A DNA stretch of 64,000 nucleotides from Rhizobium gallicum bv. gallicum R602sp. Its GTDB lineage: Bacteria > Pseudomonadota > Alphaproteobacteria > Rhizobiales > Rhizobiaceae. The DNA is taken from assembly GCF_000816845.1 (NCBI RefSeq), contig NZ_CP006880.1:1240001-1304000 (forward strand), written 5' to 3'. Below the pieces are notes generated by a model. That model was not told the DNA's origin. It saw only the letters and a program-made list of their open reading frames with translations, and did not search any database. Numbering within the stretch: position 1 is the stretch's first letter; each line of letters begins with the position of its first letter. Below are positions 53,202 through 62,127 of the stretch, piece by piece. The translations under genes and the position numbers were made by a program.

Positions 53202-54902
53202 ATGGGGAGTGCTTTCTTCGACGAGGGAAAAGCGCATGCAGCCGGAGCGCCAGCAACTGGCTTGCCGGCCCGCTCGGCCAGGCCCTTAGGGCTTCGTCAT
53301 GCCGCTTCGCTTCAAACCGCTGGCGCTCTCTTATGGATCCCGCAAGCCAGTCTGCTCGCTTATGCCGTCGGCGGCATTACAGATGGCGATGGACCTCGTG
53401 ATGTCCTTTGGTCCGCCATTTTTGTGCTGGTATTCGGTATTGCAAAGGCGTTGCTTGACGCGGTTGGCGGCAAGATTGCCCTCGACAGCGCGCGGACCGA
53501 ACTGAGTTTGAGGAGACAGGTTGCCGTTGCAGCGCTTGCCCGGCGATCGCCGATCGACGGCACGCGTCCTGCTTCCGGGCAGGTTGCGAGCATCCTCGGC
53601 GAGCAGGCGGAGCTTGTCGTTCCCTACTTCGCGCGCTTTTTTCCCGCTCGCTTCAAAGCGAGCGTCACCCCTCTGGTTATCCTTGCTTGCGTGCTAGCGA
53701 CTTCCTGGGTTGCCGCGCTCGTGCTCTTCATTGCAATGCCATTTATTCCGCTTTTCATGGCACTCATCGGCTGGCGCGCACAGGCCGCCAGCGAAAAGCA
53801 GCTCGCTGCAACAGGCAGGCTCAATGCATTCCTTCTCGACCGGCTCCGTGGACTGGCCACGATCCGCTCGTTTAATGCAGTCGGGCTGACGGCTACGCGG
53901 CTGCGGGCAGATGCGGAAGACCTCAAGACACGCACCATGGCGGTGCTAAAAATCGCCTTTCTCTCCTCGGCCGTGCTGGAGCTCTTTGCTGCGCTCAGCG
54001 TCGCAATGGTCGCGGTCTTTGTGGGCTTCAGCCTCCTTGGCGAAATTCACTTCGGGACATGGTCGGGCAAGCTCAGCCTGGCCGAAGGCCTTTTCATACT
54101 CCTTCTCGCACCCGCCTTTTTCGAACCCTTGCGCGAACTCTGCGCCGTTTGGCACGACCGTGCCGCCGGAGAAGCGGCGATAAAGGCACTCGACAGCCTT
54201 TGCGAGCGCGGCGGCATTGAGATCGTAGATACGGAGAGCACCGGCCCGGCGCCGCGCGATCGGCTCGACATTGAATTCAACGATGTCAGCTTCCGTTACG
54301 ATCGCTTGCGGCCTTCCGCGCTTACCGGCTTCAACTGTCTGATTACGGACGGTGAGCATGTCGCGCTTGCAGGTGCGAGCGGTGCGGGAAAATCCACGCT
54401 GCTTGCGCTGATCGCCGGTCTGGCACCGCCTCAGACGGGTGAAGTCCTGATTGATGGCCGGCCCGTGGATGCGGGCGTGCGCAGCACCATGGCCTGGATC
54501 GGCCAGTCGCCGCATATATTTGCCGGAAGCTTGGCGAGCAATGTCTTGCTGGACAGACATTGCAGCGTCCTGCAGGAGGCTTTGGCGCTTGCCAGACTGG
54601 ACGGCGTTGCGGCCGCCTACGGCAAGCGGACACTCGGCGAAGGCGGTGCCGGACTTTCCGGCGGCGAAGCGTTGCGACTTGCGATCGCACGGGCGGCCGC
54701 CAATCCTTTCATTCGCATCATCCTGGCGGACGAACCGACGGCGCATCTCGACGCGGTGACTGCTGCGGAGATCACGGAAAGCCTGATTGCCCTTGCCAGC
54801 GAGCGGACGCTTATCGTTGCCACGCATGATGCGCGTCTTGCTGCGCGCATGGACCGCAGGATCGTCATCGATGCACCGTTCTTACAAGAGGCTGCTGAGT
54901 AA
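53202..54902 (+). CDS. cydD: Heterodimeric ABC transporter subunit CydD
   Basis: This protein (566 residues) has an N-terminal six-helix membrane domain and a C-terminal ATPase with Walker A GASGAGKST, signature LSGGEALRLAIA and Walker B IILADEPTAHLD. CydDC exports glutathione and cysteine or handles haem, and is needed for cytochrome bd assembly. The ATG at 53202 gives the usual length; the ribosome site is weak, so translation may depend on coupling to the regulator gene 4 nt upstream. Overlaps cydC by TAATG. Confidence 0.93.
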   Translation: MGSAFFDEGKAHAAGAPATGLPARSARPLGLRHAASLQTAGALLWIPQASLLAYAVGGITDGDGPRDVLWSAIFVLVFGIAKALLDAVGGKIALDSARTELSLRRQVAVAALARRSPIDGTRPASGQVASILGEQAELVVPYFARFFPARFKASVTPLVILACVLATSWVAALVLFIAMPFIPLFMALIGWRAQAASEKQLAATGRLNAFLLDRLRGLATIRSFNAVGLTATRLRADAEDLKTRTMAVLKIAFLSSAVLELFAALSVAMVAVFVGFSLLGEIHFGTWSGKLSLAEGLFILLLAPAFFEPLRELCAVWHDRAAGEAAIKALDSLCERGGIEIVDTESTGPAPRDRLDIEFNDVSFRYDRLRPSALTGFNCLITDGEHVALAGASGAGKSTLLALIAGLAPPQTGEVLIDGRPVDAGVRSTMAWIGQSPHIFAGSLASNVLLDRHCSVLQEALALARLDGVAAAYGKRTLGEGGAGLSGGEALRLAIARAAANPFIRIILADEPTAHLDAVTAAEITESLIALASERTLIVATHDARLAARMDRRIVIDAPFLQEAAE

Positions 54903-56590
54903 TGAGAAAACTGATCCGGATCCTGGCGCCGATCCTCAAGCTTTTCTTTTCTGAAAACCCGCGTGGTTTATTGGCCGGTGCCTTGCTTTCTGCCGCCACG
55001 GTCATTGCGGGCCTTGCCCTGCTCGGCTTGTCGGGCTGGTTCATCACTGCCGCGTCGATTGCCGGTCTCTCTGCGACAGCCGTCGCCTTCGACGTCTTTG
55101 CGCCGGCAGCCGCAATCCGCCTGCTTGCAATCAGCCGTACGGCTGCGCGATACGGCGAGCGGATGACGACGCATGATGCGACGCTGGGCATATTGGCGGC
55201 GCTTCGTGAAACGCTTTTTCGTGGCTGGGCGGCACCTGATGCCGCACGCAATCTTCTCCGCCGGCCCTCAAAAGCGCTATTTCGCCTGACGGCTGATATC
55301 GATGCGCTGGATTCGCTCTACCTTAGAATTCTCGTTCCCATAGGTGCCGCGATCGGTGCCGCGGTTGTCGCGGTCGTCACGCTGGGCATCATGCACCCCG
55401 CCTTCGGGCTCACGGTCGGCGCGGTTTTGCTTGGCTCCGGCATCTGGGTTCCGATCGTCGCAGGCGGCCTTGCCAGCAAGCCTGCGCGGCGCCGCGCTTA
55501 CGGCATCGAGGCGCTTCGCTCGCGCGCCATCGACCTGACCGCCGGCCAGACAGACCTCATGATGGCATCGCGCATAAAAGCGCAATGCGCGTCCGTTCTC
55601 GCAGCCGATCGCTATACCGCCAGGGCCGATCGTCATCTAAATCGGATCGAAACGGGCGTCACCCTGACCTTCGGCCTCGGCACGGCGATCTTGCTCGCCG
55701 GCTCGCTTCTTGCGGTAGCCGCGCTTGCCGAAGTAAAGGCGATCACTGCACCGGTTGCCGCATTGGGGCTGCTGATCGCCTTTGCAGCCGTCGAACCCTT
55801 CACGGCCCTGCGGCGCGGTGCCCTGGAATTCGGCCGTGTCCTAGTCGCAGCCAAGCGGATCGGTCCGCGCCTGACTGAAGAGACGTTGCGACAAATAAGA
55901 AGTGCCCCTGAAGCCGGTATCGCTCTTGGTCTGCAGGAGGTCAGCGTCAGACATGACGGCTGCGCCGCAGATGCGCTCCATGCCATCAGCCTTGAACTGA
56001 GGCTGGGTGAAGCATTGGCCGTCATCGGCCCGAGCGGTGCCGGAAAATCGACACTGCTGTCGCTGCTCGCAGATGAAATTGAGCCGCGCGTTGGGACTGC
56101 TGCATGCGTCGATGCGACGCTTCTGACACAAAAGACCGAACTCTTTCAGGATACGCTCGAAGGCAATCTGCGGCTCGCCAAGCCTGAGGCAAGCGACGCG
56201 GAGTTGCGCGAAGCGCTTGTCGCTGCGGGTCTGCTTTCGGAAGTCGAGGCTTTGCCGAAAGGGCTCGGCACACCTCTTGGCGAAGGCGGTTTCGGTCTTT
56301 CCGGCGGCCAGTCCCGTCGTCTGGCGCTTGCACGCCTCTTCCTTCGCGACACGCCGCTTTGGCTGCTCGATGAAGCGACGGAAGGTCTCGACAGCGCAAC
56401 GGCAAGCGACGTCATGTCCCGCCTCAAGGACCGGGCGTATGGCCGTTCCCTCGTCATTGCATGCCATGCCCGCCGGGAGGCTGCGATCGCCGATCAGATC
56501 GCAGTCATCAAAGACGGTCGTATTACAGAACTATCGCGCCGTGGAGAGGCGGCGTTCGAAAGAGCGCTCGAGCGGCTAAGGCCGGATTGA
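54902..56590 (+). CDS. cydC: Heterodimeric ABC transporter subunit CydC
   Basis: This protein (562 residues) is the partner of CydD. It has six membrane helices (LLGLSGWFITAASIAG at the start is typical), Walker A GPSGAGKST, signature LSGGQSRRLALA, and Walker B LWLLDEATEGLD. The start overlaps the cydD stop. Confidence 0.94.
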   Translation: MRKLIRILAPILKLFFSENPRGLLAGALLSAATVIAGLALLGLSGWFITAASIAGLSATAVAFDVFAPAAAIRLLAISRTAARYGERMTTHDATLGILAALRETLFRGWAAPDAARNLLRRPSKALFRLTADIDALDSLYLRILVPIGAAIGAAVVAVVTLGIMHPAFGLTVGAVLLGSGIWVPIVAGGLASKPARRRAYGIEALRSRAIDLTAGQTDLMMASRIKAQCASVLAADRYTARADRHLNRIETGVTLTFGLGTAILLAGSLLAVAALAEVKAITAPVAALGLLIAFAAVEPFTALRRGALEFGRVLVAAKRIGPRLTEETLRQIRSAPEAGIALGLQEVSVRHDGCAADALHAISLELRLGEALAVIGPSGAGKSTLLSLLADEIEPRVGTAACVDATLLTQKTELFQDTLEGNLRLAKPEASDAELREALVAAGLLSEVEALPKGLGTPLGEGGFGLSGGQSRRLALARLFLRDTPLWLLDEATEGLDSATASDVMSRLKDRAYGRSLVIACHARREAAIADQIAVIKDGRITELSRRGEAAFERALERLRPD

Positions 56591-56657
56591 GTGCTGCGCT
56601 TACCGCGGACGCCGGCGGCGCCCGTTCGAATCCTCTGGGACCGTGGGAAGAAAAACA

Positions 56658-58238
56658 ATGGAACTAGATATCGTCGCGCTATCGCGCTTCCAGTTCGCCC
56701 TGACGGCGCTTTATCACTTCCTGTTCGTGCCGTTGACGCTCGGGCTGTCGGTGCTGCTCGCGATCATGGAAACGACCTATGTGATGACCGGCAGGCAGAT
56801 CTGGCGGCAGATGACGAAATTCTGGGGCACGCTCTTCGGCATCAACTTCGTACTGGGCGTGGCGACCGGCATCGTCATGGAGTTCCAGTTCGGTATGAAC
56901 TGGAGCTATTACAGCTATTATGTCGGCGACATCTTCGGTGCGCCGCTGGCGATCGAAGGGCTGATGGCCTTCTTTCTGGAAGCGACTTTCGTCGGCCTCT
57001 TCTTCTTCGGCTGGGACAAGCTGTCCAAAGTGGGGCATCTGGTTGCCACCTGGGCCGTGGCGCTCGGCTCCAACTTCTCGGCGCTCTGGATTCTGATCGC
57101 CAATGGCTGGATGCAGAACCCGGTCGGCTCGGCGCTCAACCCGCAGACCATGCGCATGGAGATTACGAGCTTCTTCGACGTGGTCTTCAATCCGGTCGCG
57201 CAAGCGAAGTTCGTGCATACGGTTTCTGCCGGCTACGTCTGTGCCTCGATCTTCGTGCTCGGTGTCTCGGCGTGGTACCTGCTGAGAGGACGCCATATCG
57301 AGCTTGCCAAGCGCTCGATGACGGTGGCCGCCTCCTTCGGACTTGCCTCAGCTCTCTCGGTGGTCGTACTCGGCGACGAGAGCGGCTATCTGGCAACGGA
57401 AAACCAAAAAATGAAGCTCGCCGCAATCGAGGCTATGTGGGAAACGGAACCGGCGCCTGCAGCCTTCACGGCCTTCGGCTTTCCAGACCAGCAATCGCGT
57501 GAGACGCATTTCGCCGTCCATATCCCATGGGTCATGGGGCTGATCGGGACACGCTCGCTGACCACCGAAATTCCAGGGATCGACAAGCTTGAACAGCAGG
57601 CCGAAACGCGTATCCGCGAAGGCATCAAGGCCTACGATGCGCTGATGCAAATCCGCGCGGCTTCAACACCGGCCGGCATTGCACAGGAGGTTCGTAGCTC
57701 CTTCGACGACCTGGGCCACCAGCTCGGCTATGCACTTCTATTGAAGCGCTATGTCGATGATCCGCGCCAGGCAACAGATGAACAGATTGCCCAGGCTGCA
57801 CGCGACACGATCCCGCATGTACCGACCCTTTTTTGGTCGTTCCGCATAATGGTCGGGCTCGGCATGTTCTTCATCCTCCTGACGGCGATCTTCTTCTGGC
57901 TGTCGGCCCGCCGCCACCTCGACAAATATCCGCTGCTCCTGAAGGTCGCCGTTTTCGCCATACCACTTCCTTGGATTGCCATCGAGGCGGGTTGGATCGT
58001 GGCCGAGGTCGGCCGCCAGCCCTGGGTCATCGAAGGGGTGCTGCCGACGGCGATGGCAGTTTCCAGCCTGGGGGCAAGCACGGTGCTCCTCACCATCATC
58101 GGCTTTGCCGCACTTTATACGACGCTCATCGTCGTCGAAATGAGCCTGATGATCAAAGCGATCCGGCAAGGGCCCGATCCGGATGAGGAGCCAGACGCCG
58201 CACTTATTTCCGAAACCCTCGTACCAGCAGCGGAGTGA
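56658..58238 (+). CDS. cydA: Cytochrome bd ubiquinol oxidase subunit I
   Basis: This is the haem-bearing subunit (526 residues) of the high-affinity quinol oxidase. It is strongly like the E. coli protein throughout, including the haem b595 ligand His20 (ALYHFLFVPLT), EFQFGMNWSYYS, KFVHTVSAGYV and GRQPWVIEGVLPTA. Length and the MWETEPAPAAF region fit the long Q-loop type. The ATG at 56658 follows GGAAG at 8 nt; a GTG at 56643 is in frame but less likely. First gene of the oxidase pair. Confidence 0.96.
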   Translation: MELDIVALSRFQFALTALYHFLFVPLTLGLSVLLAIMETTYVMTGRQIWRQMTKFWGTLFGINFVLGVATGIVMEFQFGMNWSYYSYYVGDIFGAPLAIEGLMAFFLEATFVGLFFFGWDKLSKVGHLVATWAVALGSNFSALWILIANGWMQNPVGSALNPQTMRMEITSFFDVVFNPVAQAKFVHTVSAGYVCASIFVLGVSAWYLLRGRHIELAKRSMTVAASFGLASALSVVVLGDESGYLATENQKMKLAAIEAMWETEPAPAAFTAFGFPDQQSRETHFAVHIPWVMGLIGTRSLTTEIPGIDKLEQQAETRIREGIKAYDALMQIRAASTPAGIAQEVRSSFDDLGHQLGYALLLKRYVDDPRQATDEQIAQAARDTIPHVPTLFWSFRIMVGLGMFFILLTAIFFWLSARRHLDKYPLLLKVAVFAIPLPWIAIEAGWIVAEVGRQPWVIEGVLPTAMAVSSLGASTVLLTIIGFAALYTTLIVVEMSLMIKAIRQGPDPDEEPDAALISETLVPAAE

Positions 58239-58243
58239 TCGCC

Positions 58244-59395
58244 ATGATCCTTCATCAACTCATCGACTACGAAACCCTGCGCGTCATCTGGTGGCTGCTG
58301 CTTGGCGTATTGCTGATCGGCTTTGCGGCAACCGACGGCTTCGATCTAGGTGTCGGCACGCTGTTGCCCTTTGTCGCGAAGACCGACACGGAACGCCGTA
58401 TCGCAATCAACACGATCGGGCCGGTCTGGGAAGGCAATCAGGTCTGGCTGATCCTTGGGGGCGGCTCGATCTTCGCCGCGTGGCCGCCGCTCTATGCCGT
58501 TTCCTTCTCAAGCTTTTATCTCGCCATGTTCGCGGTCCTCTTTGCGCTCATCTTGCGCCCGGTCGGCTTCAAGTACCGTTCGAAGCGTGATAGTGCGCGC
58601 TGGCGCAACAACTGGGACTGGGCGCTGTTCATCGGCGGCTTCGTACCGTCGCTGATCTTCGGCGTTGCCGTCGGCAATGTGCTGCAGGGAGTGCCTTTCC
58701 GTTTTGCCGACGACATGCGCATTTTTTACGAAGGCTCATTCTTCGGCCTTCTCAATCCATATGCGCTGCTTTGCGGCTTGCTCTCGGTCGCCATGCTCGT
58801 GCTGCACGGCGCATCCTGGCTGGTGCTGAAGGCGAGCGGTCCCGTTGCCGAGCGCGCCAGAAACTATGGAAGTATCGCTGCCCTTTGCGTTGTCGTACTC
58901 TTCGGCCTTGGCGGCCTTTTCCTGGCGCTTGGCATTGATGGCTATCGCATCACCAGCACCATCAGCCCGGCCGGTCCGTCAAATCCGCTCTTGAAAACGG
59001 CGCAGCATGACGGTTCGTGGCTTGCGAACTACAGCACCTATCCGTGGCTGGCGATTGCTCCGCTACTCGGCTTGCTGGGTGCGGCGCTTTCGTTTACGGC
59101 AATGCGGGCGAGGCGCGAGGTCTCGACCCTGCTCTTCAGCAAGCTCTCGATCTTCGGCATCATCGCAACGGTCGGCGTCTCGATGTTTCCCTTCATTCTG
59201 CCCTCCTCGCTCGATCCGCGATCAAGCCTGACGGTCTGGGATGCTTCCTCGAGCCATATGACGCTTTTCATCATGCTCGTCGTTTCGCTGATCTTTCTGC
59301 CGATTGTCGCCGCTTACACTGCCTGGGTCTACAAAGTGCTGTGGGGCAAAGTCGACGAAAAGTCGGTTACCGACAAAAGCGGACACGCCTACTGA
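58244..59395 (+). CDS. cydB: Cytochrome bd ubiquinol oxidase subunit II
   Basis: This protein (383 residues) has eight or nine membrane segments. Conserved pieces are ATDGFDLGVGTLLPF, TIGPVWEGNQVWLILGGG, and FPFILPSSLDPRSSLTVWDASSS. The ATG at 58244 has GGAG 8 nt upstream, and this GGAG contains the cydA stop; a GTG at 58235 overlapping that stop is the alternative. Confidence 0.96.
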   Translation: MILHQLIDYETLRVIWWLLLGVLLIGFAATDGFDLGVGTLLPFVAKTDTERRIAINTIGPVWEGNQVWLILGGGSIFAAWPPLYAVSFSSFYLAMFAVLFALILRPVGFKYRSKRDSARWRNNWDWALFIGGFVPSLIFGVAVGNVLQGVPFRFADDMRIFYEGSFFGLLNPYALLCGLLSVAMLVLHGASWLVLKASGPVAERARNYGSIAALCVVVLFGLGGLFLALGIDGYRITSTISPAGPSNPLLKTAQHDGSWLANYSTYPWLAIAPLLGLLGAALSFTAMRARREVSTLLFSKLSIFGIIATVGVSMFPFILPSSLDPRSSLTVWDASSSHMTLFIMLVVSLIFLPIVAAYTAWVYKVLWGKVDEKSVTDKSGHAY

Positions 59396-59408
59396 GGGAG
59401 ACAAGAAG

Positions 59409-59519
59409 ATGTGGTACTTCGCATGGATGCTCGGGCTGCCGCTGGCGGCCGCCTTCGCCGTCCTCAACGCCATGTGGTACGAGCTCGTCGACGACGAAGC
59501 AAAGAAGAAGAAACAATGA
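59409..59519 (+). CDS. cydX: Cytochrome bd small subunit CydX
   Basis: This 36-residue single-helix protein begins MWYFAWMLGLPLA and ends in an acidic then lysine-rich tail (VDDEAKKKKQ). Both ends and the position 13 nt after cydB match CydX, which stabilises the haem site of cytochrome bd. AGAAG lies close upstream. It is short and often missed by annotation. Confidence 0.93.
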   Translation: MWYFAWMLGLPLAAAFAVLNAMWYELVDDEAKKKKQ

Positions 59520-59531
59520 CAAACAAAAAGG

Positions 59532-59554
59532 TCAGGGCAAAATCCCGGCCCTGA
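59532..59554 (+). terminator. Hairpin terminator of the cyd operon
   Basis: TCAGGGC (59532-59538) pairs with GCCCTGA (59548-59554) around a 9-nt loop, 12 nt after the cydX stop. There is no T-run. Confidence 0.5.
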
Positions 59555-59602
59555 ATGCGGCCTGCCACCGCCGTCCCGTCCCAGCAGCGACTTTGGTCAA
59601 TC

Positions 59603-59617
59603 TGGCACAAGGATTGC
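59603..59617 (+). promoter_or_regulatory. Sigma-54 (RpoN) promoter
   Basis: TGGCAC-AAGGA-TTGC matches the -24/-12 consensus at all main positions, with GG and GC exactly 10 nt apart. It lies 44 nt before the start codon of the small gene at 59662. No NifA-type TGT-N10-ACA site was seen upstream, so the activator is unknown. Confidence 0.8.
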
Positions 59618-59661
59618 GTCTTAATACCCATCGGAAGAATGGCGCGCGGGCAGGAGAAGAT

Positions 59662-59967
59662 ATGACGGTGTCAGTCACGGATATGATTGGTGCGACATGG
59701 CGTCTTGAAGACGCAATCCGGGAGGTGATCGCCGACCCGCAGAGTTTTCCCAATGAAACCAAACCTATGAAGGAAAAGGCTAAGATTCTACCCCATCTTC
59801 TGGTGCAGAAATATCCCCATCTCTCGGATATCGAAAACGAACTACGCGGCGTCTTCGAAACCTGCCGCCTGGCGATTGATCACAAATCGATCAGTCCGAT
59901 CGTTGTAAAGGCAGCGATTGCCATTGCCGACGAATACCGGGAGATCATCATCAAGCTGAAGCACTGA
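59662..59967 (+). CDS. Hypothetical protein, 101 aa, sigma-54 driven
   Basis: I do not recognise the family. The ATG at 59662 has AGGAGA 4 nt upstream; the open frame extends back to 59017 through cydB in another frame and is not real there. The protein is soluble and mainly helical, with paired segments such as WRLEDAIREVIADPQSF and LSDIENELRGVFETCRLAI, and ends in DEYREIIIKLKH. No signal peptide. The strong RpoN promoter suggests control by nitrogen, microaerobic or dicarboxylate signals. Confidence 0.75.
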   Translation: MTVSVTDMIGATWRLEDAIREVIADPQSFPNETKPMKEKAKILPHLLVQKYPHLSDIENELRGVFETCRLAIDHKSISPIVVKAAIAIADEYREIIIKLKH

Positions 59968-60110
59968 ATTTGCTGGTACGCGCGTCCCTAAAAACTTGGG
60001 GACAGAGCGGCTTCCCCGCTTCGCATTTGCTTGACCCTGCGTCATTCATGGTTGACGTGGCGTTCCGGGGACACTAGCACGCTTCTAAAAGGCATTCTGG
60101 GGACGTTTCC
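59968..60110. other. Leader region of the TerC family gene
   Basis: Some TerC genes have a yybP-ykoY manganese riboswitch here. I see three GGGGAC words (near 59998, 60067 and 60098) and a possible GGGGA/TCCCC stem, but not the riboswitch's conserved core, so I do not call it. Confidence 0.35.
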
Positions 60111-60725
60111 ATGGAAATCTTTACTGCTGCGGGCCTGACTGCACTCCTGCAGGTCATCGCGATCGATCTTGTTCTTGCCGGCGACAACGCCGTCGTCATT
60201 GGCCTTGCTGCAGCCGGGCTTCCGGTCGTACAGCGCAAGAAGGCCATTCTGGTCGGCATTCTCGCCGCCACCGTTTTGCGCATTCTTTTTGCATCCGTGA
60301 CGGTTCAGCTCTTGAGCATCGTCGGCTTGCTGCTTGCCGGTGGTCTGCTCCTGCTCTGGGTCTGCTGGAAGATGTGGCGCGAGCTTCGCTCCCAGCACGC
60401 AAACGGCGGGGAGATTGGTCTGGAAGGCGAAGCGTCCACCGGACCTAAGAAGACTTTCATGCAAGCTGCAACCCAGATCGTCGTCGCCGACGTGTCGATG
60501 TCGCTCGACAACGTGCTGGCCGTTGCCGGTGCCGCACGCGACCACCCGACCGTGCTTATCCTGGGCCTTGCGCTCTCGATCGCTATGATGGGTGTCGCGG
60601 CGAACATCATCGCCCGCCTGCTCAACCGCCATCGCTGGATCGCCTATGTCGGCCTGCTCATTATCCTTTATGTCTCCCTCGACATGATTCATCGAGGCGT
60701 CCTGGAAGTGTGGCCGCATCTCTAG
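60111..60725 (+). CDS. TerC family integral membrane protein
   Basis: The protein (204 residues) has about six membrane segments. The TerC family motif is clear in IDLVLAGDNAVVIGLA near the N-terminus and ADVSMSLDNVLAVAGAA in the second half; the acidic residues sit inside the membrane. Relatives (Alx, YkoY, YceF) export manganese or load it onto secreted proteins. Manganese is therefore the likely substrate. No partner gene. Confidence 0.9.
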   Translation: MEIFTAAGLTALLQVIAIDLVLAGDNAVVIGLAAAGLPVVQRKKAILVGILAATVLRILFASVTVQLLSIVGLLLAGGLLLLWVCWKMWRELRSQHANGGEIGLEGEASTGPKKTFMQAATQIVVADVSMSLDNVLAVAGAARDHPTVLILGLALSIAMMGVAANIIARLLNRHRWIAYVGLLIILYVSLDMIHRGVLEVWPHL

Positions 60726-60753
60726 CCTAAAGAGCTGACGCAATTGACCTTTT

Positions 60754-60784
60754 AAGCGGATCGGCGAGAGCCGTTCCGCTTTTC
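60754..60784 (+). terminator. Rho-independent terminator after the TerC family gene
   Basis: AAGCGGA (60754-60760) and CGGC (60762-60765) pair with GCCG (60770-60773) and TCCGCTT (60775-60781), with one T-T mismatch and a GAGA tetraloop. TTT follows. Confidence 0.7.
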
Positions 60785-61019
60785 CTTCACAAACCGCGGC
60801 ATCATCGAGGTCGAGGTCAGCGTCGATGGTGGGGCGGGCCATGCGCGCGCCGCCCTGGATGAGCGGCAAGGCTGGCTGGCAGTGCTACTCGCAGTTTTGG
60901 ACGCCAGCCAGATCTGTGCGCGCCATAGACGCGACAGGTGCCGGGATGCTCGCCTCGCGCAATTCGACGTTGCCGAAATCAACGCGGCGAGCCTTCTGGC
61001 GATTGACAGCTTTTCTTCC
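60785..61019. other. No recognised gene
   Basis: Frames on both strands are open for 60-100 codons but have no ribosome site or known motif. This may be remnant sequence attached to the decayed LysR gene next to it. Confidence 0.4.
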
Positions 61020-61934
61020 TTATGTCGGTTTGCCTTGAAACACCGCGCGCTCGCCGACAAGGCCCTCGCCAACAACGTCGAAGAACGCGCGCACGCGAGC
61101 AGTCCCTTTCAGGTCGGTATGGGTCACGATCCAGAGCTCGCCTGATAATTCCGGGATAGGATCAGCAAGTGCGCGCACCAGTGCGCGATGACCGTCGCCG
61201 AGATAGCAGGGAAGCAGGGCAACGCCTATCCCGGCTTTGGCAGCGATCAACTGATTGACCAGACTGTTCGTTCGGTAGACGAAGGCAACGCCCGACGCCC
61301 GACGCGCGACTGCCGAGCCAGTCAGCGGCCGCGATCCCGGCAGTATGTTCTTCCCATCCGATCAGCGGATGCCCGACCACATCCTCACCGCGCGTTAACG
61401 GTCCGCCGATAGCGTCGAGAACCGCTGGCGATGCGTAAGCGTCCAGCCGACGTCAGCGAGTTTACGCCCCCAAAGATCACCCTCCTTCGGACGGACCGGA
61501 CGGAGCGCGATATCAGCCTCGCGGCGGGACAGGCTCAGCACGCGATTATCGATCAAGAGCTCGACGACAATGCCAGGGTAAGCCTGACGGAACGCTGCGA
61601 TATGCCGTGTCAGCATGCTGTATGCAAGTGTTTCGGAGGAGGTGATGCGCAGCCTGCCGGAGAGCCGATGATCGCGGCCCGCGAGATCGCGATCGAGCGA
61701 AAGCATCTCGTACTCCATGCGCTCGGCGGCGGCGGCCATCCGTTCGCCGGCAGGCGTCACCTGATACGATCCGCCCGGTAGGCGTTCGAACAATCGCACG
61801 CCAAGTCTCTTTTCCAGCGCGTTCAAGCGTCGAAACACGGTCGAGTGATCGATGCTGAGCGCGCCCGCCGTCGCTGTAAGACCGCCCGTCCTATGCACCG
61901 CCAAGACGAGCCGCAGCTCGTTCCAGTCATCCAT
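61020..61934 (-). pseudogene. Decayed LysR-family regulator (two frameshifts)
   Basis: All parts of a LysR protein are present, but in three frames. The N-terminal HTH and half of the effector domain (DDWNELRLVLAVHRTGG to KLADVGWT) run from an ATG at 61934 with GGAG 6 nt upstream. A one-base loss near 61436-61446 shifts to AYASPAVLDAIGGP and on to AADWLGSR. The second break is a tandem 7-bp duplication of CCCGACG (61291-61304, plus strand); removing one copy restores SGVAFVYRTNSLVNQL and KAGIGVALLPCYLG to the natural end. It is divergent from the decayed GST gene, its probable former target. Confidence 0.88.
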
Positions 61935-62127
61935 TCCAGTCTCCACTCGCGGTACTCGCGGTTCCTAACATATAGCGCACTTGCAGGGATGCAAACGAGG
62001 CTGGCAAAATGCCAACGAGCTTTGCACCAATGTTGGGCGTATCTTTGTGCTTGTCGAATGACCTAGGGTCTCGTCGAACCGTGACAGCACGCGGGAAAAG
62101 ACGTGACTTCAACCGAAAGGAGTAGCA

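Noticed and set aside
59968..60110. yybP-ykoY manganese riboswitch before the TerC family gene
   Set aside because: Repeated GGGGAC words suggested it, but the conserved core could not be found by eye.
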